From Streptomyces flavofungini (GTDB lineage Bacteria; Actinomycetota; Actinomycetes; Streptomycetales; Streptomycetaceae): a DNA stretch of 64,000 bases. Within the stretch, counting starts at the first letter, position 1, and each line of letters opens with the position of its first letter. Location of the stretch: positions 744,001-808,000 of the forward strand of contig NZ_CP128846.1 of NCBI RefSeq assembly GCF_030388665.1. The letters are read 5' to 3'. The notes beneath the pieces are model-generated. The model was not told the DNA's origin. It searched no databases and saw only the letters and a list, made by a program, of their open reading frames with translations. Shown one piece after another: positions 7,780 to 15,759 of this stretch. A program made the translations under genes and the position numbers.

Positions 7780-10604
7780 CGGCTGCCTCCCGCGAGTCCG
7801 CCGCGACGGCGGGCGACGACGAGGGTGCGCCAGCCCGCGAGGCACAGAACGACGGCTGCCAGGGCGAGTCCCGTCACCTGGGCACCGGTCGAGGCGAGCG
7901 GGCCGGTCGGGCTGTCCCCGGCTGTGCCGTCGCCCGGGCCGCCGCCGGGGGTGACGATGTCGGTGTCGCCGCTCCCACCGTCGCCGGGTGCCTGCGACGG
8001 GTCGTCCGACGACGAGCCGGGAGGCTGCGGCCGGGTGCCGTCCAGGTCGCGTACGAGCGTGCCGAAGGAGGTGCCGATGGCGCCGCCGAGCGCCTGCGTC
8101 GAGGCCCGGACGTCCGAGCCGCGCTGCCCGCCTGCCGCCACGTTGAAGCCGCCGTCCCGGTTCTGCTGCCTGGCCAGGAACTTGCGGGCCTTCTTGATCT
8201 GCGCCTTGTACTTCGGGGCGTCCAGGGACAGGCCCTGGACCGCGAGGGCCGCGGAGTTGACGGAGTCACCGGACGCGCCCGGGAACCCGCCGCTGCGCAG
8301 CTGCTTGGACGCGATCCACTTCAGGGCTTTGGTGACGGCCTTCTCGGAACGGGTGTCACCGGCCAGGTCCAGGGCCATCGCGGCCATCGCGGTGGAGTCC
8401 ACCTCGGAGTCACCGGTCGGCGGAATGAGGCTCGGCCAGGCGCCGGAGGACTTCTGCAGGCTCCGCAGGTATGTGAGCGGGGCCGCCGCCGCGCGCTTCT
8501 CGCCCGCGCGCAGCTGCGCGATGACGGCGAGGGACTGCGAGAACACCGAAGGGGCGTACCGGTAGGCGCCCTTGGCCGCGCAGCTGCGGTCCGCGCCCTG
8601 GCTCTTCTTCTTGCACACGGCCTTGCCGAGCGCCGCGATCAGGTCGTGCCCGGAGAAGTCGCGCGGGTCGCGGCCGACGGCCTGGGCGAGCACCGCGACC
8701 TTGCCGATGGAGCCCCCGGCCGCGTGCGACGTGCCCACGCCCGTCCAGTCGTTGACGGTGCGCCGCCCTGAGCTGGCGTCCTTGCCCTCGCCGTCGAGGA
8801 AGTCGACGATCCCGCGCAGCTTGTTGTTGTTCGTGCCCGTGGCGGCCAGCGCGTAGGCGCCGTCGATGGTCAGGCCGTAGTCGGCGAAGCCGGTCCCGGC
8901 GACGTTCTCGTAGTAGTGGCCCTTCTTCAGCCGGGAGCCCGCCGTGAGGTAGGCGGTGCCCTTCTTCAGATCGGGGCCCTCGCCCGCGCGCCACGGCGGT
9001 TTCACGCCGGAGGTCGGCGGCTTCACCGGGTCGGGACGTGGAGGACCCGTGGGGTCGACGGGTGGCTTCGTCGGGTCGACGGGCGGCTTGGTCTGGTCGG
9101 GGCGCTTGGTGGTGAGCGCGGCCAGGCTGGTGCGGGCGCCCGCGAACGCGGCGGCCCAGGTCGGGAAGATCGCCGGGTCGGTGGCGCCCTCGTCGGACCC
9201 GAAGCCGCCGGACTTGGTCTGCTGCCGCGACAGCCAGGACACGGCGGCGTCCGCGCGCACGGTGTCGCCGAGGAGCCGCATCGCCTGGGCGGACCTGGCG
9301 GTGGCGGTGACGTCCCCGGTGGTCACGCCGGGGTAGGCGGCGACGGCGCCGGTGGGGAGCTGGGCGCCGCGCAGGTTCTTGCGGGCCTTCGCCACGGCGT
9401 CGGCGTGGCCGCCCGCCTGCTGGAGAGCGAGAGTCGCGTACGGGGTCGTGGCGGGGTCGCTGTAGGAGCAGGTGTCGCCGTCCCGCATCAGCGTCGGGCT
9501 GAAGCCGCCGTCCTTGCACTGGTGGGCGGCGACGCGGGCGACGGCGTCGGCGGGGATCTTCCGGCCCGCGCGGTGCAGCGCGAGCACGGCGAGTGCCTGG
9601 GTCTCCACGTCGCCGACGGCCGGGAAGTCGCCCTTGGCGACGCAGTCGGCGGTGCCGCCCGTGGTGCACACGCTTCGGCCGAGGTCACCGGCGAGGTTGT
9701 GGCCGCCGAAGGAGTGCGGGTCGCCCTCGGTGCTCTCGGCGAGGAGCGCGAGCAGGGCCGCGCCCAGCGGGCTCGGGGCCTTGTCCGTGCCCTGCGGGTA
9801 GGCGAACTCCTCGGTGCGCGCGGCGAGGTAGGACTTCATCCGGTCGAGGGTGGCGCTGCGGCCGCCGGTGGCCGCGAGGGCGAGGGCGGTGTGCGCCGTC
9901 TGGTAGAGGTTGGCGTTCTCGGCGCCCTCGTCGCGGACGTGGTCGCCGTCGGAGAGCCGGCCCCTCAGCCAGGCGTCCGCGCCCTTCAGGTCGACCTTGC
10001 CGGGCTTGACGTCCGGCGGGTTGTCCCCGGGGTCGGTCTGGCCGCCCGCGCGCACCTGGGCGGGGGTGAACGTGGGGCCGCCGCTGGTGCCGTCGGGGTC
10101 GGTGGCGCCGAACACCCAGGCCTCGACGGAGCCGTTCTTCGGCTTCTGGCTCATCGCGCCGAGGGGGCTGTAGGTCCAGTAGTCCTGCCCCGGCGGGGCG
10201 ATCCAGTACGACCAGTAGGCGGTGGCGGGCGGAGTGAGCTTGCACTTCTCCTGGGTCGGAGTCGGGTACTGCTTGCCGGAGTTGAACTTCTTGTGCCCGA
10301 GGCGGCAGATGAACGCGGGGCCGTCGTGCTCGGTGCCCTCGGTGCTGAACCCGGCCTCGTGCAGCAGGTCGTAGCCCGTCGTCGGCGTGGCGTCGCAGCC
10401 GCGCACCACGCCGCCGCCCCAGTCGGCGAAGTCCACCGCGACGACCGCGCCCTTGGTGCGGGTGCAGGAGCTCATCGGATCGGCCGCGGCGGGAGTGGCC
10501 GGGCCGAGCAGCAGGACGCCGCCGCCCAGCGCCGTCGCGGCCGCGCAGAGCAGCGCGATACCTCTCGTGCGTATGCTCCGGACCCGTCCGGTTCCCTGCC
10601 CCAC
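7776..10604 (-). CDS. Sortase-anchored double alpha/alpha-barrel protein, transcobalamin-like
   Basis: A 942-residue surface protein and first gene of the operon. Order of parts: signal peptide (1 to about 41); a four-cysteine domain (about 45-185) shared with the next gene; and a first alpha/alpha-barrel (about 200-500) with repeated helix pairs such as YQTAHTALALAATG and VETQALAVLALHRAG. A proline-rich linker with PVDPTKPPVDPT repeats leads to a second barrel (about 550-860) with the QNRDGGF prenyltransferase/squalene-cyclase-type turn. The C-terminal signal is LASTG at 903-907, then a hydrophobic helix and RRR. LAxTG is the class E sortase motif of actinobacteria. Databases may label it prenyltransferase or terpene cyclase, but it lacks cyclase DxDD motifs. 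The barrel is also the fold of the corrinoid-binding alpha domain of intrinsic factor and transcobalamin, which fits the B12 riboswitch in its leader. Confidence 0.72.
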   Translation of the reverse strand: MGQGTGRVRSIRTRGIALLCAAATALGGGVLLLGPATPAAADPMSSCTRTKGAVVAVDFADWGGGVVRGCDATPTTGYDLLHEAGFSTEGTEHDGPAFICRLGHKKFNSGKQYPTPTQEKCKLTPPATAYWSYWIAPPGQDYWTYSPLGAMSQKPKNGSVEAWVFGATDPDGTSGGPTFTPAQVRAGGQTDPGDNPPDVKPGKVDLKGADAWLRGRLSDGDHVRDEGAENANLYQTAHTALALAATGGRSATLDRMKSYLAARTEEFAYPQGTDKAPSPLGAALLALLAESTEGDPHSFGGHNLAGDLGRSVCTTGGTADCVAKGDFPAVGDVETQALAVLALHRAGRKIPADAVARVAAHQCKDGGFSPTLMRDGDTCSYSDPATTPYATLALQQAGGHADAVAKARKNLRGAQLPTGAVAAYPGVTTGDVTATARSAQAMRLLGDTVRADAAVSWLSRQQTKSGGFGSDEGATDPAIFPTWAAAFAGARTSLAALTTKRPDQTKPPVDPTKPPVDPTGPPRPDPVKPPTSGVKPPWRAGEGPDLKKGTAYLTAGSRLKKGHYYENVAGTGFADYGLTIDGAYALAATGTNNNKLRGIVDFLDGEGKDASSGRRTVNDWTGVGTSHAAGGSIGKVAVLAQAVGRDPRDFSGHDLIAALGKAVCKKKSQGADRSCAAKGAYRYAPSVFSQSLAVIAQLRAGEKRAAAAPLTYLRSLQKSSGAWPSLIPPTGDSEVDSTAMAAMALDLAGDTRSEKAVTKALKWIASKQLRSGGFPGASGDSVNSAALAVQGLSLDAPKYKAQIKKARKFLARQQNRDGGFNVAAGGQRGSDVRASTQALGGAIGTSFGTLVRDLDGTRPQPPGSSSDDPSQAPGDGGSGDTDIVTPGGGPGDGTAGDSPTGPLASTGAQVTGLALAAVVLCLAGWRTLVVARRRGGLAGGSR

Positions 10605-10724
10605 CGCTGCCCCCTGGGCGTCAGCCGCGGCGGGCGTCCGCGTGGTGGCAGGCCCGGGGCCGGGGCCCGCGTGGAGAAACCGTCCGTACCACGCCGTAGT
10701 CCGCGACGGCGTCGATCGCTTGCC

Positions 10725-10830
10725 CTCAGTCCAGGTAATCCGGCTCGCCCGCCGGGCACTTGAGGTGCTCGGCGAACCTACGGTTGCGGGTCAGCGCCGG
10801 ACTTCGACCGGCTTCCCCTGATGACTGAGC
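10725..10830 (-). ncRNA. Cobalamin riboswitch (leftward)
   Basis: Read on the minus strand, this leader contains GGGGAAGCCGGTCGAAGTCC (from 10820), then the hairpin closing CCGGC, then GCTGACCCGCAACCGT. These are the conserved core and P5-type hairpin of cobalamin riboswitches. A B12-box-like element GAGCCGGATTACCTGGAC follows at about 10746-10729. It lies about 120 nt upstream of the GTG at 10604, in the position expected to control the ECF/transcobalamin-like operon. Boundaries are approximate; the family match is strong. Confidence 0.88.
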
Positions 10831-10889
10831 TTGGAATCGGCCGAATTAGAGCACAGTTGCGAATGTGGTGGCAAGGGGGTGTGCGGGTT

Positions 10890-11010
10890 GTGTGTGCTTC
10901 GAGTACCGTCCTGTGCTGCCGATCGGGGGAATCTGGTGCGAACCCAGAGCTGACGCGCAGCGGTGTGGACCGGCAGGGAGCCGGGCCGAGCCCGAATGCC
11001 CGAACGGTCA
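10890..11010 (+). ncRNA. Cobalamin riboswitch (rightward)
   Basis: On the plus strand, 10925-10966 reads GGGAATCTGGTGCGAACCCA followed by GAGCTGACGCGCAGCGGTG, the conserved cobalamin riboswitch core, with the P5-type hairpin TCTGG/CCAGA. A weaker B12-box-like segment, GAGCCCGAATGCCCG, follows at about 10988-11002. The element precedes the secreted barrel protein at 11138 by about 130 nt. It is back to back with the leftward riboswitch. The 3' boundary and the expression platform were not resolved. Confidence 0.83.
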
Positions 11011-11137
11011 AGCGTCAATGGACGTCGACCCCACGCGCTCGGGCGACGGCCGCGTGTCGTCCGGCTCGGGTCCGCGCACAGGGGACCGGCCGCGGGGTAC
11101 GTGAGGCCGCCGCCCCCTCATCCCGGGAGCCCCCGAC

Positions 11138-12556
11138 ATGACCTCGCCCCGTGCCGCCCGCCGCACCCTGCTCGCCGTGCCCACCGCCCTAGGCGCGGTG
11201 GGCGCCCTCGTCCTGACCGCGCTTCCCGCGGCCGCCACCGCCACGCCCGGCCAGATAGCCACGTCCAGGACGAACGGCGTGAGCTATCTCAGATCCCTGC
11301 AGGGCGCCGACGGTTCGTACGCGGGCGCGGGCCTGTCCAACGAGTGGGCGTTCTCCGCGTTCGCCTCGGCGGGCACGGCGGCCGCCGACGTCAGCCCCGG
11401 CGGCGACACCTCCAAGAACGCCCGCACCGTCTACCGCGCCCACCTGGCGGCGCCGGGCTGGCCGGGCACCTCGCCGGTCGTCACCGACTACGAACGCGGC
11501 ATCATCAACGCCTACTCCGCGGGCATCGACCCGGCCCGCGTGTCGGCGAGCCGCAACCTGGTCGCGGACACCTACGCGCACTGGCAGCACTCCGCACCCG
11601 GCTACTGGGGTTCGCCGTCCAACTTCAACGGCACGGTCTTCGCGCTGATCTCGCTCGGCGGCGCCAAGACCCGGTCCGGCGCCCAGCGGGTGCCGCAGGC
11701 CCTGCTGGACCGGTCCGTGGCCACGGTCCGCGCCAACCAGCACAACGACGGCGGCTGGGACTTCAGCAGGGCCGAGGGCGACCCCGACGCGCTCGCCAAG
11801 CCCGGTGACATCGACATGACCGGCGCCGCGATGGCCTCCCTGTGCGTGTCCGGGGTGCCCGCGAGCGACCCCGCCATCACCAAGGCACGGGCCTTCCTGA
11901 AGTCGAAGCTCATCAACAACTCCGGTGCCTTCGCCGCCATGTTCGGCGCCAACACCGACTCCAACGGCTGGGCCGTCTCGGGCCTCAACGCCTGCGGCAT
12001 CAACCCGCAGACCGGCGACTTCCTCACGCCCGCGGGCAAGACCCCGGTGGACTTCCTCATCGCCCAGCAGTTCAAGCCGGGCGGCGGCTTCAAGTACCAG
12101 CCGACCGACACCACGCCGTCCGCGTACGCCTCCATCGACGGTCTGCGGGCCGTGGCCGGGGGCGGCTTCATCGCGGCACCGCCGACCCCGACGACGGCGG
12201 GCGCGTCCCGTTGGGCCGCCACCGCCGACTTCACGCCGGGCACCGCGACCAGCCTCGCGCTGACCGTCGACGACGGCACCTCGCTGAAGGTCTGCTCCGT
12301 CGCCTTCACCCCGACCGCGAAGACCACCACGCTCGGCGCCGTCCTGGACGCCGCGTCCTCCTCGGCCACCCCGGCCGGCTGCGTCACGTCCGTCACGCCG
12401 GGCAGCGGCACCGGCACGATCACGGCCCTCAACGGCAAGGCCAACAGCGGCGGTTCGACGTGGAAGGCGAGCGTCGACGGCGCCGGCGCCTCGACCGCCA
12501 CGCGGAACAAGGAGATCAAGCTCGGCGACACGATCTCGCTGCGCTACGGCAGCTGA
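11138..12556 (+). CDS. Secreted transcobalamin-like protein (alpha-barrel plus beta domain)
   Basis: A 472-residue secreted protein. The signal peptide spans about residues 1-34 (ends ALPAAATA). Residues about 38-345 form an alpha/alpha-barrel with helix-pair repeats and glycine-rich turns (SLQGADGSYAG, HNDGGWDFS, FKPGGGFKY). Residues about 356-472 form a separate beta domain with two cysteines. That domain ends in GSTWKASVDG and LGDTISLRYGS, which resembles the DUF4430/transcobalamin C-terminal domain. The barrel plus small beta domain is the architecture of intrinsic factor and transcobalamin, which bind B12 between the two domains. It is monocistronic behind its own cobalamin riboswitch and has no anchor, so it may be a released B12 scavenger. 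Cobalamin binding is inferred, not shown. Confidence 0.75.
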   Translation: MTSPRAARRTLLAVPTALGAVGALVLTALPAAATATPGQIATSRTNGVSYLRSLQGADGSYAGAGLSNEWAFSAFASAGTAAADVSPGGDTSKNARTVYRAHLAAPGWPGTSPVVTDYERGIINAYSAGIDPARVSASRNLVADTYAHWQHSAPGYWGSPSNFNGTVFALISLGGAKTRSGAQRVPQALLDRSVATVRANQHNDGGWDFSRAEGDPDALAKPGDIDMTGAAMASLCVSGVPASDPAITKARAFLKSKLINNSGAFAAMFGANTDSNGWAVSGLNACGINPQTGDFLTPAGKTPVDFLIAQQFKPGGGFKYQPTDTTPSAYASIDGLRAVAGGGFIAAPPTPTTAGASRWAATADFTPGTATSLALTVDDGTSLKVCSVAFTPTAKTTTLGAVLDAASSSATPAGCVTSVTPGSGTGTITALNGKANSGGSTWKASVDGAGASTATRNKEIKLGDTISLRYGS

Positions 12557-12579
12557 CGCACCGCGGTACGGCACTCGGC

Positions 12580-13119
12580 CTACCCCTTGCGCCGCAGCAC
12601 CGCCCGCAGGTGGTGCTGCAGCGGCAGGCCGACGGCCGCGAGGTCGTGGACGAACGTGAGCGTGTCGTCGGCCAGGGTGTAGCGGCGGCGGGTGGCGTCG
12701 ACCTCCTTGGCGGTGGGGGTGCGGGCCACCTCGTGGGTGCTGAGGTCGACGGCGCCTTCGGCCGCGTGGCCCACCGCGATCTCCGCGATGCCCGTCGGCT
12801 GGGTGATCAGCGCCTCCACCCTGCCGTCGGGCTGCAGCCGCCACCAGCCGCTCTCCCGCGCCGAGGGGCGCAGCGGGGCGTCATCGGCGTCGAGGAGCCA
12901 GGCCCGGGCCTCGTAATGCAGGAAGGGGCGGCCGTCGTGGCTGAAGGTGACTTCCTGCGCGTACGTGAAGTCGGCGGTCAGCGTCGGGTAGGTGCCCCGG
13001 CCCCGGCCGTGCCAGGTGCCGAGGAGCCCGAGCACCGGCGCGAGCTGCGCGTGCGGCGCGGGAGCGAGGTCGGGCCGCAGGCCGTCGGGGTAGGGGTTCT
13101 CCGGTACGGCGTCGAACAC
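12580..13119 (-). CDS. Nitrobindin-like heme protein / peroxynitrite isomerase
   Basis: A 179-residue cytoplasmic protein of the nitrobindin (THAP4 C-terminal, FABP-like) beta-barrel family. The diagnostic [12 protein letters not shown] motif lies near residue 35, followed by FTYAQEVTF and WWRLQPDG strands. The C-terminus [14 protein letters not shown] includes a histidine where the family places its axial heme ligand. Members bind ferric heme and scavenge peroxynitrite or NO. The length is typical. The GTG start at 13119 puts the family N-terminus ([11 protein letters not shown]) at residue 3. It is convergent with the transcobalamin-like gene and not obviously linked to it. Confidence 0.85.
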   Translation of the reverse strand: MFDAVPENPYPDGLRPDLAPAPHAQLAPVLGLLGTWHGRGRGTYPTLTADFTYAQEVTFSHDGRPFLHYEARAWLLDADDAPLRPSARESGWWRLQPDGRVEALITQPTGIAEIAVGHAAEGAVDLSTHEVARTPTAKEVDATRRRYTLADDTLTFVHDLAAVGLPLQHHLRAVLRRKG

Positions 13120-13163
13120 GGTACGCGCTCCTGGTGTCGGTGTCGGGCTTGACCGGTCGAAGC

Positions 13164-14099
13164 CTAGGGCCTGCCCGGTGGGCCCGCGTGGAGTCGCCGC
13201 CCCGCCCCTCGACCGCGCCCTGGAACACCGTCGTCGGACGAACCCCGCAAGACCGCCGCCTGCCCGCGCGTGCGCCCCGCCTCCGATTCCCCACCGTCCG
13301 CCGACAAGGCCCGCACCGACGCGATGAACGCGCCCCGCTCCTCGTCGTATCCGGTGCGCGGCCGCAGCCAGCGGTCCTCGGCGACGAGGTGGTCCCAGGA
13401 CACGGGGTTGCCCGCGACGGCGAGCAGCCGCCGCAGGTCGTCCTCCGTGAGGACGCCGCTCTCCACCGGCGCGCCGTCGTCCGCCAGGACTCCGCTCTCC
13501 CTGATCAGGTACTCCAGGAAGCCCAGGTCGTCGGGGCGGTCGCCTTCGTCCCTGTCGGCCCACTTCTCCAGCACGTCGTGGGCGACGAAGGCACAGCCGT
13601 GCGCCTCGTCCTCGCACCACTCGGCGTTGCCCGGACACCACCGTCGTTCCAGGGCGCGCAGCGCGGACCGCACCACGGCCCGCCGGGCGGCGTACCGCTC
13701 CATGCGCGCGCACCGCTCCCGCACCGCCTCCGCGTGCCGCACGACGCACTCGGGACCGAGCACCCGCAGCCCCGAACACGCCTCCGTCAGGGCCTCGCTC
13801 CTGGACCGCAGCACCTCCTCACGGGACCGCGCGTCGATCTCCCCGAGCCGCCACACCACGTCGGTGAACGCGTCCGACGCGCGCAGGAACACCGTCCACG
13901 CCTCGCACCGCTGCGCTTCGAGCCGCAACTGCCGCTCCACGGCCGCCTGCGAGCGGAGCGACTCCAGGGCGACCCTCCGTCCGAACACCGTCTGCCAGCG
14001 CGCCACCATGACAGCGGCGAGCGCCGCCGCCCCCGAGAAGGCCGCTCCCAACGCAGTGAGAGCCGTGTGCACATCCTGTACGCCCATCCCGCGCAGCAT
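13164..14099 (-). CDS. Unknown single-pass membrane protein
   Basis: About 311 residues when started at the ATG at 14099, which has a GAGGGA ribosome-binding site at good spacing; a longer frame reaches 14168. One N-terminal hydrophobic helix ([20 protein letters not shown]) is followed by an Arg/Glu/Ala-rich, probably helical cytoplasmic part with many cysteines and [12 protein letters not shown] in the middle. I do not recognise the family. Neighbours give no functional clue; it ends 45 bp before the nitrobindin-like start. Confidence 0.6.
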   Translation of the reverse strand: MLRGMGVQDVHTALTALGAAFSGAAALAAVMVARWQTVFGRRVALESLRSQAAVERQLRLEAQRCEAWTVFLRASDAFTDVVWRLGEIDARSREEVLRSRSEALTEACSGLRVLGPECVVRHAEAVRERCARMERYAARRAVVRSALRALERRWCPGNAEWCEDEAHGCAFVAHDVLEKWADRDEGDRPDDLGFLEYLIRESGVLADDGAPVESGVLTEDDLRRLLAVAGNPVSWDHLVAEDRWLRPRTGYDEERGAFIASVRALSADGGESEAGRTRGQAAVLRGSSDDGVPGRGRGAGRRLHAGPPGRP

Positions 14100-14262
14100 G
14101 CCGTCCCTCGATCCCTCGCCCGGGCATATGACTGCAACAGCACGCACCTTGAACCCATCCCGGTACAACCGTGTCGACCGGTGTCCGAGACCGACCGGAG
14201 GCGCAAGCCCGCCACCCCCTCCCCCGGCGCCGACCGCGACGCCGCAGGGCCGGTTGTCGTAC

Positions 14263-14278
14263 CGTCACAACTGTGACG
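14263..14278. promoter_or_regulatory. 7-bp palindrome at start of proline-rich gene
   Basis: CGTCACA and TGTGACG flank a 2-bp centre, ending 12 bp before the ATG at 14291. The position suggests an operator overlapping the transcription or translation start. The regulator is unknown. Confidence 0.45.
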
Positions 14279-14290
14279 TAGCGTGTCGGC

Positions 14291-15124
14291 ATGTCCACGC
14301 CGCCACCGCCGCCACCCCAGGGGTTCGGCCCCGCCCAGGGTCCCTACGGGCAGCAGCCCCCGCCGTCGCCGTACGCCCAGCCGCAGCACCCGGGGCAGGC
14401 GCCGCCCCACGGCCAGCACACTCCTTATCCCGCTGCTCCCGGGCCCGCTCCCTGGGGTGCGCCGTACGGCGGGCCGCCGCAGGGCGGACGCCGCACGGGC
14501 AGGATCCTCGGCATCGTCGGCGGTGTCGTGGGCGCCGTCATCGTGATCCTCGTCGCGCTCGCCGTGATCGGCAGCAGCACGGATGCCGGGTTCCCGGAGG
14601 CAAAGTACCGGCTGCGCATGCCGGGCAAGCTGCTCAACGGGACCTACAAGCTCGCGCAGGACCTCTCCGACACGGCGGGCCGGAAGGTGGTCGAGGAGAA
14701 CAAGAACCGCTCCAACGTCCGGGACCCGAAGGCGGTCGTCGGCCAGTTCAACGGCAGGGGCACGTTCTCGCGGAACGCGCTCGTGGTCTCCGGGATGTAC
14801 GGGCGCTTCAAGGACCCCGGCAAGGCGCGTTCGGACCTGATGGAGGGCTCCGCCGACGCGGAGGGCGCCTCGGTCGCCGTCCCCGCGCGGGACATCACCC
14901 CCGAGGGCGCCGACCTCACCGTGCGCTGCCAGGTGCTCAAGTCCTCGCAGAACGGCGTGACGAGCAACGTTCCGCTGTGCGCCTGGGCCGATGACAACAC
15001 CGGCGCGGCCGTGGGCCTCGTCACCCCCGAGAGCGCGACGCAGGACCCGAAGGACATCGACCTCGACGAGCTCGCGAAGACGACGCTCAGGGTGCGCGAG
15101 GACATGCGCGAGCCGATCGGCTGA
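14291..15124 (+). CDS. Proline-rich single-pass membrane protein
   Basis: A 277-residue protein. The first 65 residues are Pro/Gly/Gln/Tyr-rich (STPPPPPPQGFGPAQGPYG) and cytoplasmic. One transmembrane helix follows (ILGIVGGVVGAVIVILVALAVIG, about 72-94), then an extracellular domain of about 180 residues with two cysteines (TVRCQVL, PLCAWAD) that could form a disulfide. This layout is common among Streptomyces envelope proteins of unknown function. I recognise no enzyme motif. The RBS is weak; the palindrome just upstream may regulate it. Confidence 0.75.
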   Translation: MSTPPPPPPQGFGPAQGPYGQQPPPSPYAQPQHPGQAPPHGQHTPYPAAPGPAPWGAPYGGPPQGGRRTGRILGIVGGVVGAVIVILVALAVIGSSTDAGFPEAKYRLRMPGKLLNGTYKLAQDLSDTAGRKVVEENKNRSNVRDPKAVVGQFNGRGTFSRNALVVSGMYGRFKDPGKARSDLMEGSADAEGASVAVPARDITPEGADLTVRCQVLKSSQNGVTSNVPLCAWADDNTGAAVGLVTPESATQDPKDIDLDELAKTTLRVREDMREPIG

Positions 15125-15333
15125 CCCGCCGGCATGCGATGACCCGCCGGCACGCGATGACGCACCGGCACTGGGGCGGGCGGCCTGGGGGGCGCCCGCC
15201 TCACCTCTGCCTGGCGTGCCCCGCCCCTGCCGCACGCGGCCGCCGCAACCCCCTCGCAACGTCCTGCCGCGTTGACTGGACGGGCCGCGCCGCCACGGCG
15301 CGGCGCCCACCGTCCGGAGGAGTGCGATCGCCC

Positions 15334-15690
15334 ATGGCCGACACCCCGCGCGTGGAACTCACCGCTGCCGCCGCCGACCTGCTGCGGCGGCTGCGGGCAG
15401 CCCACGGCCCGCTGATGTTCCATCAGTCCGGCGGCTGCTGCGACGGCAGCGCGCCGATGTGCTACCCCGACGGGGAGTTCCGCACGGGTGACTCCGACGT
15501 CCTGCTCGCGTCGCTCGACGTGGTGGGGGTGGCCGAGCCAGTACGGTTCTGGATGTCCAGGAGCCAGTACGAGGTGTGGAGCCACACCCGGCTCATCGTG
15601 GACGTCGTGGAGGGCCGGGGCAGCGGCTTCTCCCTGGAGGCGCCCGAAGGCGTGCGTTTCCTGATCCGTTCCCGGCTCGTCGGGACGTAG
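15334..15690 (+). CDS. DUF779 family protein
   Basis: A 118-residue protein. The family core HGPLMFHQSGGCCDGSAPMC is near residue 30, with the paired cysteines that make the family recognisable, followed by YPDGEFRTGDSDVLL and a C-terminal FSLEAPEG block. DUF779 genes usually sit beside aldehyde dehydrogenase genes, where they are thought to act as accessory proteins. No aldehyde dehydrogenase lies nearby here. The ATG at 15334 follows a strong GGAGGAG; longer upstream frames have no RBS. Confidence 0.85.
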   Translation: MADTPRVELTAAAADLLRRLRAAHGPLMFHQSGGCCDGSAPMCYPDGEFRTGDSDVLLASLDVVGVAEPVRFWMSRSQYEVWSHTRLIVDVVEGRGSGFSLEAPEGVRFLIRSRLVGT

Positions 15691-15759
15691 CCACCGCCGT
15701 CTGGTCAACTCCTCCTGCCACTGGGACAGTTGGCAGCCCGTCCGAGACGAGGGGGACCT

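Larger units (their letters stand above)
10605..11137. other. Divergent promoter and leader region with two B12 riboswitches
   Basis: This 533-bp gene-free interval separates the leftward operon from the rightward gene. Each half is occupied by a cobalamin riboswitch. The promoters must therefore lie in the centre, about 10830-10890, and face outward. No clear -10/-35 pair could be assigned by eye. Short open frames here are shadows of the RNA elements. Confidence 0.7.

Noticed and set aside
7776..12556. Terpene cyclase or prenyltransferase function for the barrel proteins
   Set aside because: The repeats look similar, but the proteins are exported, one is sortase-anchored, no DxDD motif is seen, and the riboswitch context points to cobalamin binding.
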